Numbered from the stretch's first letter, positions 1 to 9,446 are shown. The stretch is 64,000 bases of DNA from JAIQFL01 sp035295745 (GCA_035295745.1 DATGIL010000049.1:4613-68612); one strand, 5' to 3'. The notes: generated by a model not told the origin, from the sequence alone. Made by a program: numbers and translations.

Positions 1-800
1 AAGACCTGAATCCGCTTGTTCCCGAGGTCGGCGACGTACACGTTGCCCTGGCTGTCGACTGCCAGCGAGTTCGGCATGTCGAACTGCCCGGGTTCGGTGC
101 CCTTCGAACCCCACGACTTTACGAACTTGCCGCCCTTATCGAACTTGGCGATGCGCGAGTTGCCGTATCCGTCGGAGACAAAGATATTGCCGGCGGAATC
201 CCAGGCCACATCGGTGGGCTTATTGAAGCTGTCGCCGGGGATGCCCGCTCCCGGCGCGCCGCCGCCTCCGCGGGCGCCACCACCGCCTTGACGGCCAGCC
301 GGCGCAGCGCCGCCCTCGCGTCCTGCTCCTCGGCCGGGTCCTGCGCCCGGACTGGTGAGAACGACCGATTCGGGCTTGCGGCTGAGTGTCATAAGCACGC
401 GGCCATCGGGTGCAAACTTGATGACCATGTTGGAGCCGCGATCGACGATCCAGATGTTGTCCTGCGGATCGACGCGCACGGCTTGGGCGAACAGAAATCC
501 GTAGACGCCCACTCCGATCTCGCGGACGAATTTGCCTCCCGGCGCAAACTCGAAGAGGCGCGAACCCGCGTGCGTAAACGTGCGCGACGCTCCTACCGTG
601 GCGAACGTTCCACCCGTGCGAGTGTAGACGTAAAGGTTACCCTTCGAATTCGTAGCCACCCCGGCGGCTTCCCCAAGAGCGATATGCTCCGGAAACTTGA
701 GCAGGTTCGGCGCGGAATCGAATGCAATCTCAGGTGTCTGCGCCGCGACCGACCCCGCGAAGAGAACTGCGATTGGCAAGAACGTCGAGATCTGCTTCAC
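1..800 (-). CDS. NHL-repeat beta-propeller protein, C-terminus off the left edge
   Basis: Reading leftward from GTG at 800-798 the frame stays open to base 1, giving about 266 codons without a stop, so the C-terminus lies outside the window. The start resembles a secretion signal (VKQISTFLPIAVLFAGSVAA). Repeated propeller strands follow, such as GNIFVSDGYGNSRIAKF and GNVYVADLGNKRIQV, typical of NHL / six-bladed propellers. It overlaps the stop of the upstream NHL gene (GTGA) and has its own GGAGG six bases before the GTG, which supports the start. Between blades sits a Gly/Ala/Arg/Pro-rich insert (about bases 240-340) absent from the neighbour. Presumably secreted or periplasmic. NHL propellers usually bind ligands or act as lyases; the substrate cannot be told. 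Confidence 0.85.
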   Translation of the reverse strand, partial: MKQISTFLPIAVLFAGSVAAQTPEIAFDSAPNLLKFPEHIALGEAAGVATNSKGNLYVYTRTGGTFATVGASRTFTHAGSRLFEFAPGGKFVREIGVGVYGFLFAQAVRVDPQDNIWIVDRGSNMVIKFAPDGRVLMTLSRKPESVVLTSPGAGPGRGAGREGGAAPAGRQGGGGARGGGGAPGAGIPGDSFNKPTDVAWDSAGNIFVSDGYGNSRIAKFDKGGKFVKSWGSKGTEPGQFDMPNSLAVDSQGNVYVADLGNKRIQV

Positions 801-1864
801 TTCGAACCTCCCATCTTGGGATGCAACAGGATCTTCTGAACCCGCCAACTGGTAATCTCCGCGACGAAGATCTCGTTCTCATTGCGGCAATCCAGCTCGT
901 GCGCCGAGCTGAATTCGCCCAATTGCTTGCCTGCTTTGCCGAACTTCCCCAGAATCGTGCCGTCCAGTTCCATTTTGTAGATCTCGCCGGTGACGGCCTC
1001 GTTCAACGAGTTGTTGTTGTCCTGATTCGAATTCGAAGTGTAAAGGTACTGATGCGTTCCCGGCGAGATGCACATGGCCCAGGGAGCACCGGTCTGGTCG
1101 TAGATGGCCTTGAAGTTCAGGTCGTTGTCGAAGACCTGGATGCGGCTGTTGCTGCGGTCGCCGACATACACATTGCCTTTCGCATCGAGCGCCATGGTGT
1201 GCGGTAGATTGAGCTGGCCTTGTCCCGCGCCGCGACTGCCGACGGTTTTGAGAAAGCGGCCGTCCTTATCGTACTTCACGACCCGCGAGTTGCCATATCC
1301 GTCGGAGACGAAGATATTGCCGGCCGAGTCCCATCCAACGTCCGTGGGCCGGTTGAAAAGATAAGGCTCGTCCATCGGCGCGGGCGCCGCCAGGGCGGGT
1401 ATGCCCTCGATAGCTTCGGGCCTTCTACCGAGCACCATCAGGACGCGGCCTTCGGGATTCAACTTGATGACCATGTTCGATCCCTCGTCGACCACCCAGA
1501 TGTTGTCCTGCGGGTCGACCCGGACAGCGTGTGCGAAGACTAATCCGTACAGACCTTCGCCGATCTCGCGCAGAAATTTGCCCGTGGCGTCGAATTCGAA
1601 CAGGCGGGTCTCCTGGCTGCGCGTGTAGACGAAGACGTGTCCTTTGGAATTCGTCGCCACACCAATGCCCTCGCCCATGTAAATGTTCGGAGGCATCTTG
1701 AGGAAGTTGGGAACGGACTCGAAGGGGATCTCAGGAACGTTCTGCGCTTTGGCGCGGGCAGCAAGCTGCGCGGGCGTGAGGCCTTCGGCGCCGATCGTCT
1801 GTCCGAAAAGGCCTGCGGTCGACAACGCGGCGACCAGAATACAAGGAACCGGTCCGATCTTCAT
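797..1864 (-). CDS. NHL-repeat beta-propeller protein, secreted
   Basis: 355 residues. I start it at ATG 1864-1862 (MKIGPVPCILVAAL), because GGAGG lies five bases upstream; a GTG two codons earlier would sit directly against that site. The N-terminus is a signal peptide ending near AGLFGQ. NHL blades follow (GHVFVYTRSQETRLFEFD, GNIFVSDGYGNSRVVKYD, GNVYVGDRSNSRIQVFD) and the protein ends shortly after EIFVAEITSWRVQKILL. It is clearly paralogous to the downstream gene, sharing phrases such as VRVDPQDNIWVVD and SNMVIKLNPEGRVLM, so the pair looks like a tandem duplication made as one transcript with coupled translation. Related acidobacterial proteins are annotated as NHL-repeat or peptidyl-amidating-lyase-like; the actual activity is unknown. 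Confidence 0.88.
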   Translation of the reverse strand: MKIGPVPCILVAALSTAGLFGQTIGAEGLTPAQLAARAKAQNVPEIPFESVPNFLKMPPNIYMGEGIGVATNSKGHVFVYTRSQETRLFEFDATGKFLREIGEGLYGLVFAHAVRVDPQDNIWVVDEGSNMVIKLNPEGRVLMVLGRRPEAIEGIPALAAPAPMDEPYLFNRPTDVGWDSAGNIFVSDGYGNSRVVKYDKDGRFLKTVGSRGAGQGQLNLPHTMALDAKGNVYVGDRSNSRIQVFDNDLNFKAIYDQTGAPWAMCISPGTHQYLYTSNSNQDNNNSLNEAVTGEIYKMELDGTILGKFGKAGKQLGEFSSAHELDCRNENEIFVAEITSWRVQKILLHPKMGGSK

Positions 1865-1941
1865 CGGCACCTCCCATGACGTTGGAATGGTGCGATTCTA
1901 TCACGCGATGGGGCAGCCCCGGACGAACTGCCCCATCCCCC

Positions 1942-2442
1942 CTACCACCACTTGGGATCGTCGGCCGATGGTCCGTAGACGCCGGGGAACGGCACATCGT
2001 TGAGACGCAGGAAGACGCCCAACTGCGCGCGGTGATGGATCATGTGATTCATCACCGTCGACCGCATCACTACCGCGCGCGGCATCGATATGACCGTGTT
2101 GCCGTTGAATTTCAGACTCCAGGTGACCTGCCAATCGTCGTCGGTGGCCGCTTCGATCTTGGCGCGGGCCTCTTTCGCGCCTTTGTCGAACAGTTCGAGC
2201 AATTCGGCGCGGTTCGCGGCGAAGTTGGGTTTGAAGTCCGGAGTCAACTCCAAAACCTCGCGGTCGAGCGTGAAGGTGGTCCACGATGGAATCTCCGCGA
2301 CGTGGGTCGCGAGCCGGCCAAGGGTCATCGATTTCGGGTGCGGTTGATAATCGAACTTCCCGTCGGGTACGCACTCCAGGATCTTGCGAGTGTTCTTCAT
2401 TTCTTCGTCGAATTCCGGCAATAGTGTTTGGCTGAACGGCAT
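1942..2442 (-). CDS. DinB-family (YfiT-like fold) protein
   Basis: 166 residues, started at ATG 2442 (MPFSQTLLPEFDEEMKNT) because AGAGGAGA lies just upstream; an in-frame ATG 33 bases earlier lacks such a site. The four-helix DinB fold is recognised from the N-terminal LLPEFDEEMKNTRKIL helix, the GRLATHVAEIPSW segment with its metal-ligand histidine, and the C-terminal NHMIHHRAQLGVFLRL helix with its histidine cluster. DinB proteins are metal-binding, and many act as thiol-dependent transferases; substrates are rarely known. It is divergent from a WYL-domain regulator at 2536, a common arrangement in which the regulator may control the DinB gene. Confidence 0.85.
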   Translation of the reverse strand: MPFSQTLLPEFDEEMKNTRKILECVPDGKFDYQPHPKSMTLGRLATHVAEIPSWTTFTLDREVLELTPDFKPNFAANRAELLELFDKGAKEARAKIEAATDDDWQVTWSLKFNGNTVISMPRAVVMRSTVMNHMIHHRAQLGVFLRLNDVPFPGVYGPSADDPKWW

Positions 2443-2535
2443 TGGTTTTCTCCTCTGAACAGTGAAAGCTGACATTTCCGAAGCTAACAGCCGTTGCGGA
2501 CACTTTCGGTCCGCAAGGCGTGCCAGACTGGAAAA

Positions 2536-3513
2536 ATGCTGGACACTTCGGCCAGGCTACTCCGGTTGTTGTCGCTGTTCCAAGCTCAGCGCTATTGGTC
2601 CGGCGCCGAACTCTGTGCGCGGCTGGAGGTGACTTCGCGTACGCTCCGCCGCGACGTCGACCGGCTCCGCAGTTTGGGTTATCCGGTCAACTCGACATCG
2701 GGCACGTCGGGCGGCTATCAGCTTGGGGCCGGAGCTACGTTACCGCCGCTGCTCCTCGATGACGATGAGGCCGTGGCGGTAGCCGTCGGTTTGCGCACCG
2801 CGGCCAGCGGGAATGTGGGCGGCATTGAAGAGGCGTCCGTAAGGGCGCTATCCAAACTCCAACAGGTATTGCCGGAGCGGCTGCGGCGGCGCGTGAGTGC
2901 ACTGCACTCGTTCATCCTGCCGCTGGCCAATCACGGCCCCATGGTGAATGCCGAAACGCTGGCGGTGCTTGCGGGAGCCTGCCGCGACTACCAGAAGCTC
3001 CGTTTCGATTACCGCAGCCGTGGAGGCGCTCCCAGCACGCGCGAAGTGGAACCGCACCGGCTGGTGCATACCGGAACCCGATGGTATCTGGCCGCGTGGG
3101 ACGTGGCGCGCGGCGATTGGCGCACCTTTCGTGTCGATCGCATCGAGCCCGGGATTGTTCCGGACCGCCGGTTCACGCCGCGCCCGGCGCCGGATGGCGA
3201 CTTCGCCGCCTATGTGGCGCGAAGCGTCTCGTATTCGCCCTATCCTCATCGCGCTGAGGTGGTTTTGCATTGTTCCCTCGAAACGGCGTCGGAACGAATC
3301 CCGCCTGCTGCTGGAACACTAGAGGCGATCGGCGAGCACTCCTGCGTGTTGCGCACCGGAGGATATTCGCTCGACATGCTGGCAATGTACCTGGTGATGT
3401 TCGGCTTCGAATTCGAAGTACGGGAGCCTCAGGAACTGGTGAATTCCCTTCGCGATCTGGCGGCACGATTCGCGCGCGCAGCAGGAGTCGCAGTTCCGCC
3501 CGCGCCAGAGTAG
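2536..3513 (+). CDS. YafY-type HTH/WYL-domain transcriptional regulator
   Basis: 325 residues from ATG 2536 (MLDTSARLLRLLSLFQAQ), the usual family start; earlier codons in frame look like upstream DNA. Residues 1-65 form a DeoR-like winged helix (YWSGAELCARLEVTSRTLRRDVDRL). Residues about 130-215 form the WYL domain (LRFDYRSRGGAPSTREVEPHRLVHTGTRWYLAAWDVARGDWRTFRVDRI), and the C-terminal WCX-like extension completes the family's normal length. WYL domains sense ligands, often nucleic acids or nucleotides. Its position divergent from the DinB gene, with about 90 bp between, suggests a shared regulatory region. It acts in the cytoplasm as a DNA-binding protein. Confidence 0.9.
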   Translation: MLDTSARLLRLLSLFQAQRYWSGAELCARLEVTSRTLRRDVDRLRSLGYPVNSTSGTSGGYQLGAGATLPPLLLDDDEAVAVAVGLRTAASGNVGGIEEASVRALSKLQQVLPERLRRRVSALHSFILPLANHGPMVNAETLAVLAGACRDYQKLRFDYRSRGGAPSTREVEPHRLVHTGTRWYLAAWDVARGDWRTFRVDRIEPGIVPDRRFTPRPAPDGDFAAYVARSVSYSPYPHRAEVVLHCSLETASERIPPAAGTLEAIGEHSCVLRTGGYSLDMLAMYLVMFGFEFEVREPQELVNSLRDLAARFARAAGVAVPPAPE

Positions 3514-3570
3514 TTGCAACAGCCGTACTTCAGTTCTGCGCGAAAAACCCATATTTTTGCTGTTTCCGCC

Positions 3571-3599
3571 TTGTAATTGCAACTGACTTGCATTAACAT
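3571..3599 (+). promoter_or_regulatory. candidate sigma-70 promoter for the large TonB-type receptor
   Basis: TTGTAA (3571-3576) and TAACAT (3594-3599) are separated by exactly 17 bases and lie 35 bases before the ATG at 3634. Each box matches the consensus at four of six positions. The sequence is AT-rich compared with its surroundings. Inferred from sequence only. Confidence 0.4.
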
Positions 3600-3633
3600 A
3601 TGATTTCAGAGTTGCAGCACTGAAAGCCTGATT

Positions 3634-6600
3634 ATGCGATTCCTTCCCGCAGTTCTCAGCCTCGTTCTGGCCGCTCCATTTTCCACTTTCGCCGTGGAGC
3701 ATGGAAGCATCGGGGGCACCGTCGCCGACCCGAGCGGAGCGGTCATTCCCGCGGCCACGGTGGTGGCCCGCAACCTGGATGCCTCGTCCGATCAGCAGAC
3801 TACCACCGACGAGGCCGGGCACTACACATTCGTGGCGCTGCCTGGCGGCCTATACGAACTACGTATTGAGCAGGCTGGATTTCGCCCGTTTCGCCGTACC
3901 GGCCTCGAAGTGACTGCGGGCGCCAGCCTGCAAGTAGATATCGCTCTGGTATTAAAAGAGCAATCCGCGGCGTTGGTGGTCTCCGAGGCGGCAGTGCAGG
4001 TGGAAACCGCCAACACGCAGTCGGGCGGAGCGATCGCTGCGTCCAAACTCGCCAGCGTACCGGTGAACGGCAGAAGCTACACAGACCTGTTGGCACTCCA
4101 ACCAGGCGTAGTACCGGCGAGTTCCGAACAGCCCAACGCAGTGGTGATGTCAGGCTGCTCCAAAGCGCCTCCTTCGGGCGATCTCAATCCCGGAAACCTG
4201 TCGGTGAACGGGCAGCGCGAGACCACCAACGGCTTCACGGTAAACGGCAGTAACACGCAGGAAGACTTCAATATGGGAGCCGCGATCGTGCCGAATCTCG
4301 ATTCCATTCAGGAGCTACGAATCCTGACTGGAAACTTCGACGCCGAGTTCGGCAACTTCAGCGGCGCGCAGGTGCTGGTAACGACCAAATCGGGTGGAAA
4401 CCAGATCCACGGCAGCGCTTTCGAATATATGCGCAACACCGCGCTGGATGCCCGCAACTTCTTCTCGGCCGAACGCGCCATCTACGATCGCCAACAATTC
4501 GGCGGTACAGTGGGCGGCCCGGTCCGCAAGGATAGGCTCTTCCTCTTTGCCGACTATCAGGGCACGCGGATGACGCAAGGCATCGACACGGGTCTGATTG
4601 CAGTGCCGTCATTGGCGAATCGATCCGGCGATTTCTCCGACGTGGCCGGTTCACTGAGCGGCACGGTGAATGGTAGCTATTGGGCGAACCGGCTTTCCGA
4701 TCGCCTGGGATACACGGTACGCCCGGGAGAGCCGTACTACACGCCCGGTTGCGTCTCGGCATCGGAGTGCGTGCTGCCGAATGCACAGATCCCGCGGAGT
4801 GCGTGGACCGTGCCCGCGACTCAGTTGTTGCCCTATATCCCCGCGCCGAATCGTGCGAGCAACCTCTTCTCGACGACCTCCGATCACGAGAACTTGCGAG
4901 ACGACAAGGGCGCGTTGAGGGCCGACGCCGGCACGCGTTTCGGGAATCTTTCGGCCTACTATTTCGCAGACGATTACTACCTCGACAACCCGTATCCGAC
5001 TGGCCAGGGTGGCGCCAATGTTCCTGGTTTCAATGCGACTTCGATGGGGCGAGCGCAATTGGCGGCGATTGGGTTGACGACCACCATCGGATCGTCGGCG
5101 ATCAATGAATTTCGCGCCGGCTACACGCGCAACGCCAACCAGATTGGAAGGCCGTCTGGCGGTGTGGGCCCTTCGCTCGCATCTCAGGGATTCACTGGCA
5201 TCGTGCCTTTGGCGCCGTCGATTGAGGGCATCGAGAACGTCTCGTTCAACGACTTCACGATTGGATCGGACATCACCGGGGTTGACCAGGCCAACAACAC
5301 GTATCAGATTTCCGACAGCTATTCGAGGGTCTCTGGGCGCCACATGTGGAAGGTCGGCGGAAGCGTTCATTCCGACCAGATCAACATCGCACCCGACGCG
5401 ATCTACAATGGGTCGTTCCTCTTTCAGGGCACCGAGACCGGATCGGATTTCGCCGACTTCCTGCTGGGGATCGCCAGCAGTTATGCGCAGGGCGATTCCA
5501 AGCACTTCTACCTTCGCAATCGATATGCCGGACTCTACGCGCAGGATAGCTGGCAGTTGCGTCCCAATCTGACGGTGAATTTCGGAGTGCGCTGGGATCT
5601 GTTGCCGCCGTGGCGCGAGAAGTACAACCAGGTTCAAACCTTGATGGCCGGGGAACAGTCGCAAGTCTATCCAGGAGCCCCGGAAGGACTGGTGTTTCCG
5701 GGCGACCCTGGTATTCCCGCGACGCTCGCGCCCACGCGCTATGCGAACTTCAGCCCGAGAATAGGGTTGGCGTATAGTCCGGCCGCGAAGACCAGCATCC
5801 GCGCTGGCTACGGCGTGTTCTATACCGCGATCGAAGGACTTTCGGCCGGCATCATGAGTGCGTGCCCGCCATACGGGTATGACTACGACAGCCTTGCGCC
5901 GCCGCTGTTCGAGACCCCGTTCGTGACTGCCGCCAGCGGACAAGATGTAGGCCAGCGCTTCCCTCCCCAGATCCCGGTATACGGCGCCTCACCGCAGCAT
6001 CCTGGCACGACGGTGGACTGGTCGCGATACCTGCCGATTACCGGGATGCCGTCATTTTTCCCTGGCAATGTGACGCCATACAGCGAGAGCTACACCGTGT
6101 CCGTGCAAAGGGAGGTGGCGCGAAATACGGTGGCCACGGCGAGCTATAACGGATCGCAGGCTCACCACCTGCTGGTGCTGATCTCGGCGAATCCAGGCAA
6201 TCCGGCCCTATGCGCTTACCTGAGCGACCCCGCGAACGTAATGGCCGGCACTCCGACGTGCGGTCCTTTCGGCGAGAGCGGCATCTACTTCACGCGCAGT
6301 GGACACCAGATCAATGGTACCCGTGGTCCGTTTAACGCCGATTTCGCGGCGGTGACTTATCAGAAGACGATTGCGAATTCGAACTTCAACTCACTGGCGT
6401 TGTCACTACGACACGCCGGTAGGAACCTGGAGTTCCTGGTGGGATACACATACGGGAAATCGATCGATCAGTCGTCGAGTCTGGCAGAGGCGGTAAACCC
6501 GCTGAATCCCAGTTTAAATCGGGGGATCTCGGCGTTCGATCTGCGTCACAATTTCGTAGCCAGCTACGATTGGCACTTGCCGGTGGCGGGCCTGGCGCTC

Positions 6601-7062
6601 TCCGGAGTGACGCGATTCAGCACCGGATTGCCGGTAACGCTGTACAACAACAACGACACCTCGCTGCTGGGAACGATTCCGAACGGGATCAACAATGATG
6701 GCGTCGATACGCCCGACTATTCCCCCGGAAATCTGCAGGTCCACACCGACCCGCGGAACGGGCAGGCGGCGTTCAATACTTCTCTGTTCAGTCTGCCGGA
6801 TCTGGGACACATCGGGACGGCGTCACGGCGATTCTTCTATGGCCCCGGAGCGGCGAACTTCGATGTGGCCCTGCACAAGAATGTGAAGCTCTCGGAATCG
6901 CGAGCGCTGGAATTCCGCATCGAGGCGTTCAACATTTTCAATCACGCACAGTTCTATGGGGCGGCCGCGGTGAATGGGAACATCACGAGCAGCAGTTTCG
7001 GACAAGTGGTCAGCGCCGCCGCTCCCCGGCAGGTTCAAGCGGCGATGCGTTTCTCATTCTGA
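3634..7062 (+). CDS. Oar-like TonB-dependent receptor with carboxypeptidase-regulatory domain
   Basis: 1142 residues with a signal peptide (MRFLPAVLSLVLAAPFSTFA). Residues about 25-110 are a carboxypeptidase-D regulatory-like beta-sandwich (GSIGGTVADPSGAVIPAATV, GHYTFVALPGGLYELRIEQAGF). A plug-like region (VNGRSYTDLLALQPGV, ILTGNFDAEFGNFSGAQVLV) and a long outer-membrane barrel follow, ending in a terminal aromatic strand (QVQAAMRFSF). This is the Oar/SusC-like architecture greatly expanded in Acidobacteriota, probably for uptake of oligomers or for surface functions. No SusD partner or obvious enzyme operon is adjacent, so the substrate is unknown. It converges with the ADOP permease, with only eight bases between the stops. 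Confidence 0.88.
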   Translation: MRFLPAVLSLVLAAPFSTFAVEHGSIGGTVADPSGAVIPAATVVARNLDASSDQQTTTDEAGHYTFVALPGGLYELRIEQAGFRPFRRTGLEVTAGASLQVDIALVLKEQSAALVVSEAAVQVETANTQSGGAIAASKLASVPVNGRSYTDLLALQPGVVPASSEQPNAVVMSGCSKAPPSGDLNPGNLSVNGQRETTNGFTVNGSNTQEDFNMGAAIVPNLDSIQELRILTGNFDAEFGNFSGAQVLVTTKSGGNQIHGSAFEYMRNTALDARNFFSAERAIYDRQQFGGTVGGPVRKDRLFLFADYQGTRMTQGIDTGLIAVPSLANRSGDFSDVAGSLSGTVNGSYWANRLSDRLGYTVRPGEPYYTPGCVSASECVLPNAQIPRSAWTVPATQLLPYIPAPNRASNLFSTTSDHENLRDDKGALRADAGTRFGNLSAYYFADDYYLDNPYPTGQGGANVPGFNATSMGRAQLAAIGLTTTIGSSAINEFRAGYTRNANQIGRPSGGVGPSLASQGFTGIVPLAPSIEGIENVSFNDFTIGSDITGVDQANNTYQISDSYSRVSGRHMWKVGGSVHSDQINIAPDAIYNGSFLFQGTETGSDFADFLLGIASSYAQGDSKHFYLRNRYAGLYAQDSWQLRPNLTVNFGVRWDLLPPWREKYNQVQTLMAGEQSQVYPGAPEGLVFPGDPGIPATLAPTRYANFSPRIGLAYSPAAKTSIRAGYGVFYTAIEGLSAGIMSACPPYGYDYDSLAPPLFETPFVTAASGQDVGQRFPPQIPVYGASPQHPGTTVDWSRYLPITGMPSFFPGNVTPYSESYTVSVQREVARNTVATASYNGSQAHHLLVLISANPGNPALCAYLSDPANVMAGTPTCGPFGESGIYFTRSGHQINGTRGPFNADFAAVTYQKTIANSNFNSLALSLRHAGRNLEFLVGYTYGKSIDQSSSLAEAVNPLNPSLNRGISAFDLRHNFVASYDWHLPVAGLALSGVTRFSTGLPVTLYNNNDTSLLGTIPNGINNDGVDTPDYSPGNLQVHTDPRNGQAAFNTSLFSLPDLGHIGTASRRFFYGPGAANFDVALHKNVKLSESRALEFRIEAFNIFNHAQFYGAAAVNGNITSSSFGQVVSAAAPRQVQAAMRFSF

Positions 7063-7070
7063 GGTCACCA

Positions 7071-9446
7071 TCACTCGGGACGGAGCGCTTCAATTGGGTC
7101 CACCTGCGTGGCGCGGCGCGCCGGGAGCCAGCCCGCCGCCAGCGCCACCAACACCACTGCCGCCGCACTGAAACAGTAGATTCTCCAATCGAGCGGAGAG
7201 ACACCCAAAACCATCGAGCGCGCAGCACGAACTACCGCGACCAGCAATGCCAACCCGATGGGCACTCCCCATAGAGCCATCTTCAAGGACTCGCCCAAAA
7301 TCAGCCGCTCAATCTGCCGCGAGCCAGCGCCCATGGCCACGCGCAATCCCAGTTCCCGCATCCTGCGATTCACCGTGTACTGCAACATGCCGAAGAGTCC
7401 GGCGGCCGTCAGAATCACTCCGAACACTCCGAGACCTGAGGCGATGGTGGCCATCATGCGGTCCCACGAGAGGGCGACGTCCATCTGCTCCTGCAGCGTT
7501 CCCGCGCTGTAGATGCGGGAGCGCGAATCGTAGCGCAGCAACTCTTGACGAACGGCATGTTCCAGGGCGGCAGGCTCTCCGGCCGTTTCCACCAGCAGAG
7601 TTAAATCGCCGAGCGCTACCTGCGTGTAGGGCAGGAACAGAAACAGCTGCGGAGTTTCGTGAAGCGAGTTCGACGGGCCGTCCTCCGCGATCCCGACGAT
7701 TCTCCGATTCACGCCGTCCACCTTGATCCATTCCCCAAGCGGATTGCGGCCGGGGAGCAACCGAGTTGCAAAAGCTTCCGACACGACGACTACGGGTTCG
7801 CCGCCTTCACGGTCGCCACCGCCGATGCCCCGGCCCATCACCACTCGCGTCCCCATCAGAGAAAAGTAGCCCGCGCCGACATTGTTCTCCAGGACGTCGA
7901 GGGGCGCGATCCCGGGCGCCTCCGCGCGCACGGTGAACCCACCGCCGGACCTGGAGAGTGGCAGCCTTCGCGAGTACGTCGCTCCCCGGACGCCTGGTAG
8001 CGCGGACAGGCGCTCGCAAGCCGGTTCAGCCCAGGAAGACGCCGTCGCCCCGCGCTGCGGTCCTACGGTCAGTACCAGCAATTTCTTGGCTGGGTCCATT
8101 CCAGGCCTCACGGCCGCGGCGTTTCGCAGACCGGCGACAAACAGCACCGCACTGCCGAACAACGCCACGCTCACCGCCAGTTGTCCGACAATCAGGACGT
8201 TCCTCTGCCATCCTCCGCGGGCTCCGGTAGAGCCTTGCCACGCTTTCAGAGTCTCGGCGACATTTAAACGCCACGTCTGCCGCGCGGGCGCCAAGCCGGA
8301 AAAGATCACCGAAAAGAGAAGTGCGGCCACGGTGTAGGCGAGCACTCGGGCATCCAGGTGAATGTTGTAGTCGACGTACACGCGTCCGGCAGCCAAGAAC
8401 TCCGCCGCCTTGCGCATCAAGATACGCGCGACCAGGATACCGAGCCCCGTACCAGCCACAGCAATCAGGCCGGACTCCACCAGCGCCTGCCGCGCGACCC
8501 TTCCGGCGCCAGCGCCGAGCGCTATGCGGACGCTCATTTCCAGCCTGCGCGCCTCGGCTTGCGCCATACGCAACTGAGCCACATTGGCGCAGGCGACAAA
8601 TAGGATCGCGCCCAAAATCAGCAGCAGACCGCCACCGTAGCTGAGATTGTCTGTCCACCTCTGGGCGTAAGCCGGCTCGAGAAATGTACCCGGCTTTCCG
8701 GGCGGCGCCGGTTTGTGCTTTCCTTGGCCGCGAATAGCGGCGTCCAGCACCGCTGCCGCGCGCTCCCTGCTGACACCGGGCCGGCTCCGCGCGAAGATCT
8801 CAAACTGCCCGTTCCGCGACTGCTCGTCGCGCCGGAATCCGAAAACCGTGAACCACGCGTCGGCGTCCATCCAAATATCGGTGGTAACCCCTCGGATGAG
8901 GCCGCCAAAGTCACGGGGAGCAACGCCGGCCACTCGAAAGGCCTTGTCGTTCAAGAGAAGCGTGCTGCCTACGACGTGGGGATCGCCTCCAAACCGTCGC
9001 TGCCAGAGCTGATGGCCGATCACCACCTGCGGACGCCCCTCAGCGGGCTCGACGGTGGTCTGTCCGAGTTTCCCCCTCACACCAAGCACGGAGAAGTAGT
9101 TGGCGGTAACCGGGCTGGTCAGAACCCACAGGTTGCCATCTGCGCCGTACAATTCCGAAGCGCGCCGCTGATAGGCTACGAGCGTCACCAGGCCGTCGCC
9201 CGAACGCCGCATATCGAGGTAGTCCGGCCAGCCATAGAATGAGAGCTCCTGCCCGTCGTCGGCGTGCGATGCCACGCGCAGAATTTCGCCCGGATTCGCA
9301 ATTGGCAGGGGGCGAAGGAACATAGCGTCCACGACGCTAAACAGGCCGGCGGTCAGGCCGATGCCCAAGGTGATGGAGAGTATCGAGAGCGCGGTGGATG
9401 CCGGGCTCTTGGCAAGGATGCGTATCGCGAGGCGCAAATCATGCAT
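7071..9446 (-). CDS. ADOP-family (MacB/FtsX-like) ABC permease, no adjacent ATPase
   Basis: 791 residues. N-terminal transmembrane helix (STALSILSITLGIGLTAGLFSVVDA), then a MacB-type periplasmic core domain (PVTANYFSVLGVRGKLGQ, PQVVIGHQLWQRRFGGDP). A first FtsX block with three helices contains LLLILGAILFVACANVAQLRMAQAEA. A second periplasmic domain (VSEAFATRLLPGRNPLGEW) and a second FtsX block (RMRELGLRVAMGAGSRQIERLILGESLKMALWGVPIGL) follow, ending in RRATQVDPIEALRPE. This duplicated layout is the acidobacterial orphan-permease family. Related MacB proteins are mechanotransmitters that need a LolD-like ATPase; none is encoded nearby, so it must borrow one or work differently. It is isolated between converging and unrelated genes. 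Confidence 0.9.
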   Translation of the reverse strand: MHDLRLAIRILAKSPASTALSILSITLGIGLTAGLFSVVDAMFLRPLPIANPGEILRVASHADDGQELSFYGWPDYLDMRRSGDGLVTLVAYQRRASELYGADGNLWVLTSPVTANYFSVLGVRGKLGQTTVEPAEGRPQVVIGHQLWQRRFGGDPHVVGSTLLLNDKAFRVAGVAPRDFGGLIRGVTTDIWMDADAWFTVFGFRRDEQSRNGQFEIFARSRPGVSRERAAAVLDAAIRGQGKHKPAPPGKPGTFLEPAYAQRWTDNLSYGGGLLLILGAILFVACANVAQLRMAQAEARRLEMSVRIALGAGAGRVARQALVESGLIAVAGTGLGILVARILMRKAAEFLAAGRVYVDYNIHLDARVLAYTVAALLFSVIFSGLAPARQTWRLNVAETLKAWQGSTGARGGWQRNVLIVGQLAVSVALFGSAVLFVAGLRNAAAVRPGMDPAKKLLVLTVGPQRGATASSWAEPACERLSALPGVRGATYSRRLPLSRSGGGFTVRAEAPGIAPLDVLENNVGAGYFSLMGTRVVMGRGIGGGDREGGEPVVVVSEAFATRLLPGRNPLGEWIKVDGVNRRIVGIAEDGPSNSLHETPQLFLFLPYTQVALGDLTLLVETAGEPAALEHAVRQELLRYDSRSRIYSAGTLQEQMDVALSWDRMMATIASGLGVFGVILTAAGLFGMLQYTVNRRMRELGLRVAMGAGSRQIERLILGESLKMALWGVPIGLALLVAVVRAARSMVLGVSPLDWRIYCFSAAAVVLVALAAGWLPARRATQVDPIEALRPE

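Noticed and set aside
4651..5943. Long open frame (430 codons) antisense to the large TonB-type receptor
   Set aside because: Its translation is Arg-rich and low in conserved motifs, as expected from the opposite strand of GC-rich coding DNA; the receptor frame has clear domains.
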